Positions 1-6,680 of a DNA stretch of 7,679 nt are shown here, one piece after another. Each line of letters begins with the position of its first letter. Positions within the stretch are counted from its first letter, which is position 1. The notes below the pieces were generated by a model that had not been told where the DNA came from, did no database searches, and was given only the letters and a program-made list of their open reading frames with translations. Origin of the DNA: an uncultured Collinsella sp. (lineage in GTDB: Bacteria; Actinomycetota; Coriobacteriia; Coriobacteriales; Coriobacteriaceae); assembly GCA_902475825.1 (NCBI GenBank), contig CABSBA010000072.1, positions 1-7,679 on the forward strand, written 5' to 3'. The position numbers and the translations under genes were made by a program.

Positions 1-282
1 CCCAAGCCCGAGCTGCAGATGGAAAAGATCCTGTTTGCCTGCGACGAGCTCACCGGCCTGATCGGTGCTGCCGTGATCATGCGTCCGAGCAAAAGCGTCA
101 TGGACTTTACGACTAAGTCGCTCAAGAAAAAGTTCAAGGACAAGCGCTTTGCCGCCGGCTGCTCGCGCGACGTGATTTCACAGGGCGCCGAGATGCTGGG
201 CTGGGAGCTCCCCGAGCTCTTCGACCGCACCATCGCAGCAATGCAGTCCTTCGCCCCCGACCGCGACACCTTCCAGGCCTAA
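1..282 (+). CDS. HD-domain hydrolase, C-terminal part (5' end outside window)
   Basis: The reading frame is open from the first base and stops with TAA at 280-282, giving 93 visible residues. The segment reads like the C-terminal end of small predicted HD-superfamily phosphohydrolases. It has a 'DELTGLIGA' stretch, 'MRPSKSV', a basic 'KSLKKKFKDKRFAAG' stretch, then a helix with 'GAEMLGW' and a final acidic helix. The metal-binding HD motif of this family lies nearer the N-terminus and is not in the window, so catalytic competence cannot be judged. The substrate of this subfamily is unknown to me. The gene converges on proA, and a terminator starts 18 bases after the stop. The assignment comes from recognising the C-terminal pattern and is moderately sure. 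Confidence 0.6.
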   Translation, partial: PKPELQMEKILFACDELTGLIGAAVIMRPSKSVMDFTTKSLKKKFKDKRFAAGCSRDVISQGAEMLGWELPELFDRTIAAMQSFAPDRDTFQA

Positions 283-299
283 CCGCCCACGCCACCTAT

Positions 300-339
300 A
301 ACCACCACGAAGGTGCCTGTCCCCTTTGTGGTGGTTTTT
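300..339 (+). terminator. Rho-independent terminator of the HD-hydrolase gene
   Basis: Bases 300-313 pair with 323-336 (core ACCACCAC with GTGGTGGT, one G-T pair at 309/327), leaving a 9-base loop. TTTTT follows at 335-339. The T-run lies only on the + strand side, so it serves the HD-hydrolase transcript and not proA. The loop side contains GTGCCTGTCCCC, which on the minus strand is GGGGACAGGCAC, one of the GGGGAC-type intergenic motifs in this window. Confidence 0.85.
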
Positions 340-353
340 CGTTTGCGAGAGGT

Positions 354-1640
354 TTAGGGGCGGACCTGGCCGGTGCCGCGGAGCTTATATTTGTAGGTGG
401 TGAGGGCCTCGGCGGCAAAGGGGCCGCGGGCGTGGAGCTTTTGGGTCGAGATGCCGATCTCGGCGCCCAGGCCAAACTCGCCGCCGTCGGTGAAGCGCGT
501 GCTGGCGTTGGCGTACACGGCCGAGGCGTCGACCGCATCCAGGAAGCGCTCGCAGGCATCCTCGTCCTCGGCGATGATGGCCTCGGAATGCATGGTGCCG
601 TAGCGGTTGATGTGTGCGATGGCCTCGTCCTCGTTTGCCACGACCTTCACGCTCATCTCGAGCGCCAGATACTCGCGTCCCCAGTCCTCCTCGGTTGCGG
701 CAACAAAGTCATCGCCCTCGGCAAGACCGGCATCGGCGCATGCGGCGCACGTGGCCTCGTCACCGTGAATCAGCACGCCGTGGTCGTGCAGCACGGCCAC
801 GGCCGCCGGCAAAAACGAATCTGCCACGGCGCGGTCGACCAGCAGCGACTCAGCGGCATTGCACACGCCCACGCGCTGGGTCTTGGCATTGACGATAATG
901 TTGAGCGCCTTGTCAAAGTCAGCGGATTCATGCACGTAGATGTGGCAGTTGCCTGTACCCGTCTCGATCACCGGCACAAGCGACTCGCGCACGCAGCGCT
1001 GGATCAGGCCCGCACCGCCACGCGGAATGAGCACATCGACGATGCCGCGAAGCTTCATGAGCTCGCCGGTGGCCTCGCGGTCGGTAGACTCAATCATCGA
1101 GACGGCCTCGCGCGGGAAGCCCTGCGCCTCGAGGGCATCGGCCAGCAGTTCGGCAATCATGGCGCACGAGTGATAGGCCAACGAACCGCCGCGCAGGATG
1201 CAGGCGTTGCCGGTGCGGATGCAGATGCCAGCGGCATCGGCCGTCACGTTGGGACGCGCCTCATACACCATGGCAACCAGACCCAGCGGCACGCTCACGC
1301 GGGTCAGGTCCACACCACTTGCAAGCACGCGGTGGTCGAGCACGCGGCCGACAGGATCGGGCAGCTCAGCGAGCTTCTCCAGGCCGGCGGCCATACTCTC
1401 GACGCGCTCGGGCGTCAGCAACAGGCGATCGAGCAGGCCAGCCGAGGTGCCTGCATCACGCGCGGCGGACATATCGAGCTCGTTGGCGGCAACGATGGAA
1501 TCGACGCCGTCGCGCAGCGCCGCGGCCATGGCGCGCACGGCCTCCTGGCGCTGGACATCGCTCGCCGTGGCAAGCGCGCCCGAAGCGGCCTTGGCCTCAA
1601 CGGCAAGATCGTGAACGTAGGTGGCTATATCGACCGACAT
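354..1640 (-). CDS. proA: Glutamate-5-semialdehyde dehydrogenase (gamma-glutamyl phosphate reductase)
   Basis: ProA reduces gamma-glutamyl phosphate with NADPH to glutamate-5-semialdehyde, the second step of proline synthesis, in the cytoplasm (EC 1.2.1.41). The product is 428 aa, a normal family length, with an aldehyde dehydrogenase fold. Visible signatures are 'VYEARPNVTADAAG' at residues 125-138, the catalytic cysteine Cys260 in 'QRVGVCNAAES', and the C-terminal 'STRFTDGGEFGLGAE' followed by 'IGISTQKLHARGP' (380-407). The ATG at 1640 has a GAAAGGG ribosome-binding site at 1647-1653, six bases away, so the start is well supported. The partner gene proB lies upstream on the same strand but 1.7 kb away, with an opposite-strand peptidase gene between them. 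proA therefore probably has its own promoter in the 113-base divergent gap; TACCAT at 1673-1678 is a weak -10 candidate without a convincing -35. No proA terminator is evident before it converges on the HD gene. Confidence 0.97.
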   Translation of the reverse strand: MSVDIATYVHDLAVEAKAASGALATASDVQRQEAVRAMAAALRDGVDSIVAANELDMSAARDAGTSAGLLDRLLLTPERVESMAAGLEKLAELPDPVGRVLDHRVLASGVDLTRVSVPLGLVAMVYEARPNVTADAAGICIRTGNACILRGGSLAYHSCAMIAELLADALEAQGFPREAVSMIESTDREATGELMKLRGIVDVLIPRGGAGLIQRCVRESLVPVIETGTGNCHIYVHESADFDKALNIIVNAKTQRVGVCNAAESLLVDRAVADSFLPAAVAVLHDHGVLIHGDEATCAACADAGLAEGDDFVAATEEDWGREYLALEMSVKVVANEDEAIAHINRYGTMHSEAIIAEDEDACERFLDAVDASAVYANASTRFTDGGEFGLGAEIGISTQKLHARGPFAAEALTTYKYKLRGTGQVRP

Positions 1641-1683
1641 GAACGGCCCTTTCTCTTAGATGTTTGCCAACCATGGTAGCCGA

Positions 1684-1715
1684 TTTGCACGCATCCTCGC
1701 AGACGGCGGTAGAAT
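1684..1715 (+). promoter_or_regulatory. Candidate promoter of the proline iminopeptidase gene
   Basis: TAGAAT at 1710-1715 is a good -10 match. A TTGCAC at 1685-1690 lies 19 bases upstream as a weak, over-spaced -35. Transcription would begin near 1722, leaving a leader of about 32 bases before the ATG at 1754. This favours that ATG over the in-frame ATG at 1664, which lies upstream of the -10. The site sits in the 113-base divergent gap shared with proA. Confidence 0.4.
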
Positions 1716-1753
1716 TGGTCAACCCGAAACACCGCAACGAATGGAAGCATCAC

Positions 1754-3172
1754 ATGGCGCTCATCACTTCGTACCACGTCCCCGGCCTCTACGTCGAGGA
1801 CCACAGCATCGACGTCCCCCTCGACTGGCGCGGCCTGGAGCCCATGCTTTTGGCCGTCGGCAGTACCATGCGCCGCGGCGCAATGCCGGCGCCCATCGCC
1901 GGTGCACCCGAAAGCATCAAGCTCTTCTACCGTGTGGTTTGCGCACCCGACCGCATTAACGACGACTTGCCGCTCCTCCTCTTTTTGCAGGGCGGCCCCG
2001 GCGGCGAGAGCCCGCGTCCGCTGTCGCCCACAAGCGATGGCTGGATCGAGGAGGCCGTCAAGCATTTCCGCGTCGTGCTGCCCGACCAGCGAGGTACCGG
2101 GCGCAGCAGCTGCGTAGACGGGCGTACGATCGCGGCTCTGGGCGATCGCGCCGAGGCAGCAGGAGCCGATGCGGCCCACTCGCAGGCGGACTTCCTCAAG
2201 CGCCACCTCGCCAGCTCCATCGTGCGCGATTTTGAGTACCTGCGCCTGGTGGGCTTTGGCGGCAAGCCCTGGGTCACACTCGGGCAGAGCTACGGCGGCT
2301 TTTTGACGTTGAGTTATCTGTCGCTCTTCCCCGAGGGCGTGGCGGCAAGCTTTACCTGCGGCGGCATTCCGCACGTGCCGGCGAGCGCCAGCGAGGTCTA
2401 CGCGCACACCTTCCCGCGCATGGCGGCCAAGACCCAGCAGTATTATGACCGCTACCCCGCCGACGTCGAACGCGTGGCGGCCCTGGCAGATGCCCTCGAG
2501 GAGCAAAAGCCCGCACTGCCCGACGGCTCGCCGATGACGGTCGAGCGCCTGCAGCTCATGGGCAGCGACTTTGGCATGAAGCCGAGCTTTGAGCGCATGC
2601 ACTGGATTATCGACCACGCGTTTGTTGATGGCGACGGTACGCTGAGCTGCGGTTCCTCGGTATCCGACAGCTTTTTGATGCACGCCTTCGAGCGCACCAA
2701 CACGCGCACAAACCCGCTTTACTGGACGCTGCAGGAGTTCATCTACGCCGACGGCGACACCATGCCCATTCACTGGGCTGCAGCCGAGGAAAAGGCCCAT
2801 CGCGCCGAGTTCGACACGCTCGCGCGCCCGCTCATGTTTACCGGCGAGGCCATGTTCCCGTGGATGTTTGAGCAGATGCCTGAGCTCAAGCCCTTCAAGC
2901 CCGCCATGGACCTGCTGATGGAAGACACCAGCTGGGACAAGATCTACGACCCGCAGCGCCTAGCGTGCAACGAGGTGCCACTCCAGGCCGCGGTGTACTT
3001 CGACGACATGTACGTGGACTCGGGCTTGCAGCTCGACACGCTCAGCCGCGTGGGCAACTCGCATGCCTGGGTGACCAACGAGTTTGAGCACGATGGCCTG
3101 CACGGCAGCGCGGTGTTCAAGCACCTCTTCGACGAAGCCCTCAACCGCGGAGACCTGCGCAGGATCTTCTAG
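1754..3172 (+). CDS. Proline iminopeptidase-like alpha/beta hydrolase (peptidase family S33)
   Basis: Predicted to cleave N-terminal proline from peptides. It is a 472-aa cytoplasmic alpha/beta hydrolase with no signal peptide or membrane segment seen. Visible motifs are the oxyanion-hole loop 'QGGPGG' (79-84), where the common form is HGGPG; 'DQRGTGRSS' (111-119); and the nucleophile elbow 'GQSYGGF' with Ser179. A cap region spans roughly 205-400. 'YFDDMYVD' (415-422) should hold the catalytic Asp, and 'NEFEHDGLH' the catalytic His, most likely His446. Length and motifs match the longer actinobacterial S33 prolyl aminopeptidases more than the roughly 310-aa type. The start at 1754 is chosen for a GGAAG site at 1743-1747 and the -10 at 1710-1715. 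The gene lies between proA and proB on the opposite strand, so a role in proline recycling is attractive but inferred. Other S33 aminopeptidases or esterases share this fold, so substrate specificity is not proven. Confidence 0.85.
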   Translation: MALITSYHVPGLYVEDHSIDVPLDWRGLEPMLLAVGSTMRRGAMPAPIAGAPESIKLFYRVVCAPDRINDDLPLLLFLQGGPGGESPRPLSPTSDGWIEEAVKHFRVVLPDQRGTGRSSCVDGRTIAALGDRAEAAGADAAHSQADFLKRHLASSIVRDFEYLRLVGFGGKPWVTLGQSYGGFLTLSYLSLFPEGVAASFTCGGIPHVPASASEVYAHTFPRMAAKTQQYYDRYPADVERVAALADALEEQKPALPDGSPMTVERLQLMGSDFGMKPSFERMHWIIDHAFVDGDGTLSCGSSVSDSFLMHAFERTNTRTNPLYWTLQEFIYADGDTMPIHWAAAEEKAHRAEFDTLARPLMFTGEAMFPWMFEQMPELKPFKPAMDLLMEDTSWDKIYDPQRLACNEVPLQAAVYFDDMYVDSGLQLDTLSRVGNSHAWVTNEFEHDGLHGSAVFKHLFDEALNRGDLRRIF

Positions 3173-3173
3173 C

Positions 3174-3221
3174 AAAGGAGTGTCCCCAACTGCCGGCACA
3201 AAAGGAACGTCCCCAAGTGCC
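3174..3221. repeat. Pair of 21-base GTCCCC direct repeats with a small palindrome
   Basis: Two 21-base units, 3174-3194 and 3201-3221, match at 18 of 21 positions, differing at unit positions 7, 8 and 17. Both carry GTCCCCAA followed by TGCC. The six bases between them start GGCAC, and GGCAC (3195-3199) can pair with GTGCC (3217-3221), placing GTCCCC in a hairpin loop. The pair begins one base after the peptidase stop codon. It resembles REP-type intergenic repeats. No T-run follows, so it is not a convincing terminator. Confidence 0.65.
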
Positions 3222-3260
3222 AGGTTAATGAAGTCATTGTAGAAAGAGGACGGAAAGCGA

Positions 3261-3358
3261 AAACGCCCCTAAGCGAGCAAGGTGACGTGAAAGAGGAGGG
3301 CATTGACCTTCTGGTCATGCCCGACGATTGAACGTCAGATTGCCGCTTAGGGGCGTTT
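3261..3358 (+). ncRNA. Candidate structured RNA: long hairpin with tandem G.A motifs
   Basis: Read as + strand RNA the element folds along its whole length. The outer stem 3261-3275 pairs perfectly with 3344-3358 (15 bp, AAACGCCCCTAAGCG). After a bulged A3276, GCAA 3277-3280 pairs with TTGC 3340-3343. A G.A and a G.G mismatch follow, then TGACGT 3283-3288 pairs with ACGTCA 3332-3337. Next, 3289-3297 faces 3323-3331: three positions are Watson-Crick and the other six form three G.A/A.G tandem steps. GGGCAT 3298-3303 pairs with ATGCCC 3317-3322, T3304 bulges, and GACC 3305-3308 pairs with GGTC 3313-3316 around a TTCT loop. The minus strand would have weaker T.C mismatches, which points to the + strand as the functional one. 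It lies in the convergent gap after the peptidase gene. I do not recognise the family. It could also be a miniature mobile repeat, or act as a terminator for either flanking gene, although only three or four Ts flank the stem. Confidence 0.5.
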
Positions 3359-3372
3359 GCAGCGTCGACCCG

Positions 3373-4500
3373 TTAGGCGAAGACGATTAAGTTATCTCGA
3401 TGAATCGCGGGCTTCTCGGCCAGGTCTGCCAGCAGGCGGTTGCCGGCAATCTGGTCCTGGCGGCGTCCGGCTGCAAGCTCCAGCACGTCCGAATCGGCCT
3501 CGGCAATACCACGCGCGACAACCATACCGCTCGGGTCGCACACGTCGAGCACATCGCCCTCGGCAAACTGACCATCGACCTCGCGAATACCCACCGCGAG
3601 CAAGGACGAGCCACGGCTGACCAGCGCCTTCGCGGCGCCGTCATCGACCGTCACCGAGCCATGCGCCTTGTCGCCCAGCGCGATCCACAGCTTGCGGGGC
3701 GCAATGTCCAGACGCTCCGCCGGCGGATCGAACAGCGTGCCCACACTCTCGCCGCGAGCGAGGCGCACGAGCGCATCGGGCTCCTCGCCCGAGCAGATCA
3801 CGCTCTGAATGCCCGCCGTCATCAGAATGCGGCTCGCGCGGATCTTGGTAATCATGCCGCCTGTGCCCACCGATGTGGAAGAATCGCCCGCCGAGGCGAT
3901 GATCTTGGCATCGATCTTATGCACGACCGGGACAAACTCGGCCGTTGGGTCCTCATGCGGATTGGCGGTATAGAGCCCATCGATGTCCGAGAGCGTCACG
4001 CACAGATCGGCAGAAACCAAGCAGCTTACGAGCGCCGCCAGCGTGTCGTTGTCGCCAAACTTGATCTCGTCGACAGTAACGGTATCGTTCTCGTTGACAA
4101 CCGGCACCACGCCAAGCTCCACCAGGCGCAGCAGGGCGTCGCGTGCGTGCAGGTAGGACGTGCGGCGGGCCGTATCGTGGCGCGTGAGCAGCACGAGCGA
4201 GGTGAGCAGGTCGCGCGCATGAAACTCCTCGTCGTAGGCCGACGAGATGATACACTGACCGGCCGAGGCGCAGGCCTGCAGGCTCGGCAGGTCGCCGACC
4301 GGCTTGCGGTCGAAGCCCAACACGGGATAGCCGCAGGCGATAGCGCCCGAGCTCACCACGACCAGGCGCCAGCCGAGTTTGCGCAGGGCTGCGGCCTGAT
4401 CGGCAAGCCCGCCGATAAAGGCGCGGTTGACCTTGCCGTCGGCGCCCACCACCGTGGACGAACCGATCTTTACCACCATCGTTTTATAAGAAGTCGTCAT
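3373..4500 (-). CDS. proB: Glutamate 5-kinase
   Basis: ProB phosphorylates L-glutamate with ATP to gamma-glutamyl phosphate, the first committed step of proline synthesis and usually the proline-feedback point (EC 2.7.2.11). The protein is 375 aa, close to the 367 aa of E. coli ProB. The amino-acid kinase domain shows 'VVKIGSSTVV' (9-18), 'VVSSGAIACG' (48-57), 'VVNENDTVTVDE' (134-145), 'FGDNDTLAALVS' (148-159), 'SDIDGLYT' (171-178) and 'GTGGMITKI' (212-220). A C-terminal PUA domain spans about 270-355, with 'GDVLDVCDPSGMVVARGIA'. The start is odd: an in-frame TGA at 4504-4506 lies just upstream, so only the ATG at 4500 or the one at 4479 (codon 8) is possible, and neither has a visible ribosome-binding site, unlike proA and pncB. 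I keep 4500 because 'YKTMVVKIGSS' reads like a normal ProB N-terminus. The proA gene that usually follows directly is 1.7 kb away. Confidence 0.96.
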   Translation of the reverse strand: MTTSYKTMVVKIGSSTVVGADGKVNRAFIGGLADQAAALRKLGWRLVVVSSGAIACGYPVLGFDRKPVGDLPSLQACASAGQCIISSAYDEEFHARDLLTSLVLLTRHDTARRTSYLHARDALLRLVELGVVPVVNENDTVTVDEIKFGDNDTLAALVSCLVSADLCVTLSDIDGLYTANPHEDPTAEFVPVVHKIDAKIIASAGDSSTSVGTGGMITKIRASRILMTAGIQSVICSGEEPDALVRLARGESVGTLFDPPAERLDIAPRKLWIALGDKAHGSVTVDDGAAKALVSRGSSLLAVGIREVDGQFAEGDVLDVCDPSGMVVARGIAEADSDVLELAAGRRQDQIAGNRLLADLAEKPAIHRDNLIVFA

Positions 4501-4536
4501 ACGTCAAACCAATCGAATGTTGAGCAGGCGGGCGAG

Positions 4537-4575
4537 AAAATGATCCGTTTTCCTCCGTCCCCTTCGGATCATTTT
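4537..4575 (-). terminator. Palindromic terminator of pncB, overlapping its stop codon
   Basis: An 11-bp perfect inverted repeat, AAAATGATCCG at 4537-4547 with CGGATCATTTT at 4565-4575, encloses a 17-base loop. On the minus strand the first arm contains the pncB stop codon (TGA, 4571-4569), and the second arm ends in TTTT followed by CTC. The arms are A-rich and T-rich on both sides, so it might work in both directions, but the T-run is short. The loop holds CCGTCCCC (minus strand GGGGACGG), tying it to the GGGAC palindromes elsewhere in the window. It separates pncB from proB. Confidence 0.6.
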
Positions 4576-6074
4576 GCCCAGGGGAAGGCCGAAGCCGCGG
4601 CCATGTTCTTGCGCACGAGCTCGTCGCGCACCTGTGCCAGGCCCTGCTCCATGCCCACCACATAAGTCTGCGGGTACAGGAAGCGCTTGTAGACCGGATC
4701 CAGATGGTCCAGTGCCCAGGTGCAACGCTCGCGTGCGTCCTCAATGCTCTCGCGCGGGGCAACGGCACTGCCATCGCGCACGATCGGCGCCAGCAGCTCG
4801 CGATACTCAAGCTCGGAAACGTCGGTCACCAGGGCGGCATCATTCACGGCCACGAGGGTATTGCCACGCGCGGCGCCCTCCCCCGCCAGATGATCCTCGT
4901 CATAGATCATGTCGCAGATCGGGCCGCCAAAGCCGTCGTAATAGCGGCGCACGCGCTGCACGCCCGGGATCGTGCGCTTGTAGGGCTGCTCGGAGAGCTT
5001 GACCACCGGCGTCCACGGGTCCGTCTCGCTCGCACGGCGGGCGGAAAGCTTGTACACGCCGCCCAGCGCCGGCTGGTCATAGCAGGTCGCGAGCTTGGTG
5101 CCCACGCCAAAGCTATCGATAGGCGCACCCTGGTCGAGCAGTGACTGAATCGTGTACTCGTCAAGATCGTTGGAAACCGAGATCCCCACATAGGGCAGGC
5201 CCTCGGCATCAAAACGGCCGCGCACATACTTGGAGAGCTTGGCGAGGTCGCCCGAGTCGATGCGAATAGCCGACAGGCGCTCGCCCACCGCCTCCATCTC
5301 CTTGGCAACCGTAATGGCATGCTCGCAGCCCTCACGCACATCGTAGGTGTCGATGAGCAGCGTACAGTTCTTGGGGCTCGACTTGGCAAAGGCGCGGAAG
5401 GCCTCGAGCTCGGAATCGAAGCTCATCACCCAGCTGTGCGCATGCGTGCCAAAGACGGGAATACCGTAGCGGCGACCGGCGAGCACATTGGACGTAGAGG
5501 AACAGCCGGCCACATAGCTCGCGCGCGCGACGGCCAGGCCGCCATCGGGACCCTGGGCGCGGCGCAGACCAAACTCGGCCACGGGACGACCGTCCGCCGC
5601 CAACACCACGCGCGCCGTCTTGGTGGCGACAAGTGTCTGGAAGCCGACGATGTTGAGCAGCGCTGTCTCGAGCAGCTGGCACTCCAGCGCGGGGCCGGTG
5701 ACGCGCACCATGGGCTCGCGCGGAAAGACGAGCTCGCCCTCAGGGACGGCATCGATATTTACATGCGCACGAAAAACGCGCAGGTAATCGAGGAATCCAG
5801 GCTTGAACATCGCGCCGCCGGCCGGGGCCTGGAGCGAGGCGAGGTAGTCGATATCCTCGGGCGTAAAGCGCAGGTTCTCGACCAGCTCAGGCAGCTCGGC
5901 GGTGCCGCACATGACGGCGTAGGCGCTACCAAAGGGATGGTCGCGGTAAAACGCGGTAAAACAACCCTGCTCATTGGCCTTGCCGCTCTCCCACAGGCCC
6001 TGGGCCATAGTGAGCTCGTACAGATCGGTGAGCATTGCGATGTCGGTGGGATGCGAGATGTCGGTCAAAGCCAT
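4569..6074 (-). CDS. pncB: Nicotinate phosphoribosyltransferase
   Basis: Converts nicotinate and PRPP, with ATP hydrolysis, to nicotinate mononucleotide in the Preiss-Handler salvage route to NAD (EC 6.3.4.21). The product is 501 aa, matching the longer form seen in Gram-positive bacteria (about 490 aa) and not the 400-aa E. coli enzyme. Seen: 'LTDLYELTMAQGLWESG' (15-31), 'RRAQGPDGGL' (171-180), 'GTHAHSWVMSFDSELEAF' (209-226) with His213 as the likely autophosphorylated histidine, 'LLIDTYDV' (239-246), 'IRIDSGDLAKLS' (270-281) and 'DSFGVGTKLAT' (320-330). The ATG at 6074 has GAAAGG at 6082-6087, seven bases away. The frame stays open upstream to an ATG at 6308, but that extension is Arg/Pro/Ser-rich and antisense-like and overlaps the next gene, so it is rejected. 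The gene begins 82 bases after the 152-aa gene on the same strand with no terminator between, so co-transcription is likely. Confidence 0.96.
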   Translation of the reverse strand: MALTDISHPTDIAMLTDLYELTMAQGLWESGKANEQGCFTAFYRDHPFGSAYAVMCGTAELPELVENLRFTPEDIDYLASLQAPAGGAMFKPGFLDYLRVFRAHVNIDAVPEGELVFPREPMVRVTGPALECQLLETALLNIVGFQTLVATKTARVVLAADGRPVAEFGLRRAQGPDGGLAVARASYVAGCSSTSNVLAGRRYGIPVFGTHAHSWVMSFDSELEAFRAFAKSSPKNCTLLIDTYDVREGCEHAITVAKEMEAVGERLSAIRIDSGDLAKLSKYVRGRFDAEGLPYVGISVSNDLDEYTIQSLLDQGAPIDSFGVGTKLATCYDQPALGGVYKLSARRASETDPWTPVVKLSEQPYKRTIPGVQRVRRYYDGFGGPICDMIYDEDHLAGEGAARGNTLVAVNDAALVTDVSELEYRELLAPIVRDGSAVAPRESIEDARERCTWALDHLDPVYKRFLYPQTYVVGMEQGLAQVRDELVRKNMAAASAFPWAK

Positions 6075-6156
6075 GGGGCGACCTTTCGGATGCGTTGTGC
6101 AGAAGTTGAGGGTTGGACAAGGCGGACGTGCGGGCATGGAGCCCGGCGCGAACAGA

Positions 6157-6615
6157 TTAGTGCAGGCCCATGCTGCCCGTAATCGTGTAGACCATAAAGA
6201 CGACAAACGCGACCAAGGCGAGCGCGATAATGATCTTTTGAGCCGGGGCCATACCGGGGATCTCGCCCTCGGCCGTAGGCTCCTTGGAGGTGACCATGCG
6301 CTGGGCAAAGGTCATCTCGTCACGACTCGGCTTGGGCTCGGCGGGCTTGGGATGAGCCACCTTTTTAGATTGAGGTTTGGGTGTGGCAGGCGCAGGCTTC
6401 GCAGCGGCGGGCTTGGGTGCGGGCATGGGCTTGCGCTCGGATGCGGCATTCGCGGCGGCCTCCTCGGCCTTTGCGCGCTCGGCACGCAGGGCAGCCAGCT
6501 CCTCACGCTCGCGACGAGCCTCTTCCTGAGCCTCGCGGCGGGCCTTCTCGGCGCGGAGCTCTTCCAACTCGGCGCGCTCCTCGTCAGACAATGGTTGGGA
6601 CTCAAGCTCGGCCAT
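6157..6615 (-). CDS. Hypothetical coiled-coil protein with C-terminal membrane anchor
   Basis: I do not recognise a characterised family. The 152-aa product has three visible parts. Residues 10-60 are a highly charged Glu/Arg/Ala helix with a coiled-coil look. Residues 61-97 are Pro/Ala/Lys-rich, probably an extended linker. Residues 126-146 (KIIIALALVAFVVFMVYTI) form one hydrophobic membrane segment, leaving only six residues after it. No signal peptide is present, so a tail-anchored topology with the coiled coil in the cytoplasm is the simplest model; this is inferred. The ATG at 6615 has GAAAGGG at 6623-6629, seven bases away. An upstream ATG at 6828 in the same frame would run through the tRNA gene and is rejected. 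No promoter is obvious between the tRNA terminator and this gene. pncB follows 82 bases downstream on the same strand. Confidence 0.8.
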   Translation of the reverse strand: MAELESQPLSDEERAELEELRAEKARREAQEEARREREELAALRAERAKAEEAAANAASERKPMPAPKPAAAKPAPATPKPQSKKVAHPKPAEPKPSRDEMTFAQRMVTSKEPTAEGEIPGMAPAQKIIIALALVAFVVFMVYTITGSMGLH

Positions 6616-6634
6616 GGTACCGCCCTTTCTTTTT

Positions 6635-6666
6635 AAAAAAAGCCGCCGACACAATGTCAGCGGCTT
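6635..6666 (-). terminator. Rho-independent terminator of tRNA-Ala
   Basis: Bases 6640-6651 pair with 6655-6666 as a 12-bp stem around a 3-base loop. On the minus strand it reads AAGCCGCTGACA, loop TTG, TGTCGGCGGCTT, then continues into a run of seven Ts (6641-6635). Position 6647/6659 is a G.U pair in minus-strand RNA but a C.A mismatch on the other strand, confirming the direction. It lies 14 bases past the tRNA 3' end and 20 bases before the start codon of the 152-aa gene. Confidence 0.9.
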
Positions 6667-6680
6667 ATCAAATCCAAGGG

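Noticed and set aside
432..1679. Long + strand open frame antisense to proA (415 codons)
   Set aside because: It mirrors the proA codons on the other strand, is His/Arg/Gly-rich without a recognisable domain, and arises from high GC content. proA has clear family motifs and a ribosome-binding site.
1664..1753. Start of the peptidase at the ATG at 1664
   Set aside because: That start lies upstream of the likely -10 at 1710-1715. The added 30 residues do not look like the family, and the ATG at 1754 has a GGAAG site at proper spacing.
1625..2800. Long - strand open frame antisense to the peptidase gene
   Set aside because: Low-complexity shadow of the S33 gene, whose nucleophile elbow and oxyanion motifs are plain on the + strand. 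It also overlaps the proA start.
3261..3358. Signal recognition particle RNA or an integron attC site
   Set aside because: The apical loop is TTCT and lacks the conserved SRP domain with its GGAA loop. The ends lack attC core sites, and no integrase or cassette genes are near.
3400..4665. Long + strand open frame antisense to proB
   Set aside because: Arg/His/Ala-rich shadow with no domain; it would run through the pncB terminator and into pncB.
6131..6145. Short CGGGC/GCCCG hairpin between the 152-aa gene and pncB as a terminator
   Set aside because: Only five base pairs and no T-run on the minus strand; expected by chance at this GC content.
6075..6308. N-terminal extension of pncB to an ATG at 6308
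   Set aside because: The extra 78 residues are Arg/Pro/Ser-rich and overlap the 152-aa gene. The ATG at 6074 has a good ribosome-binding site and starts the known family N-terminus.
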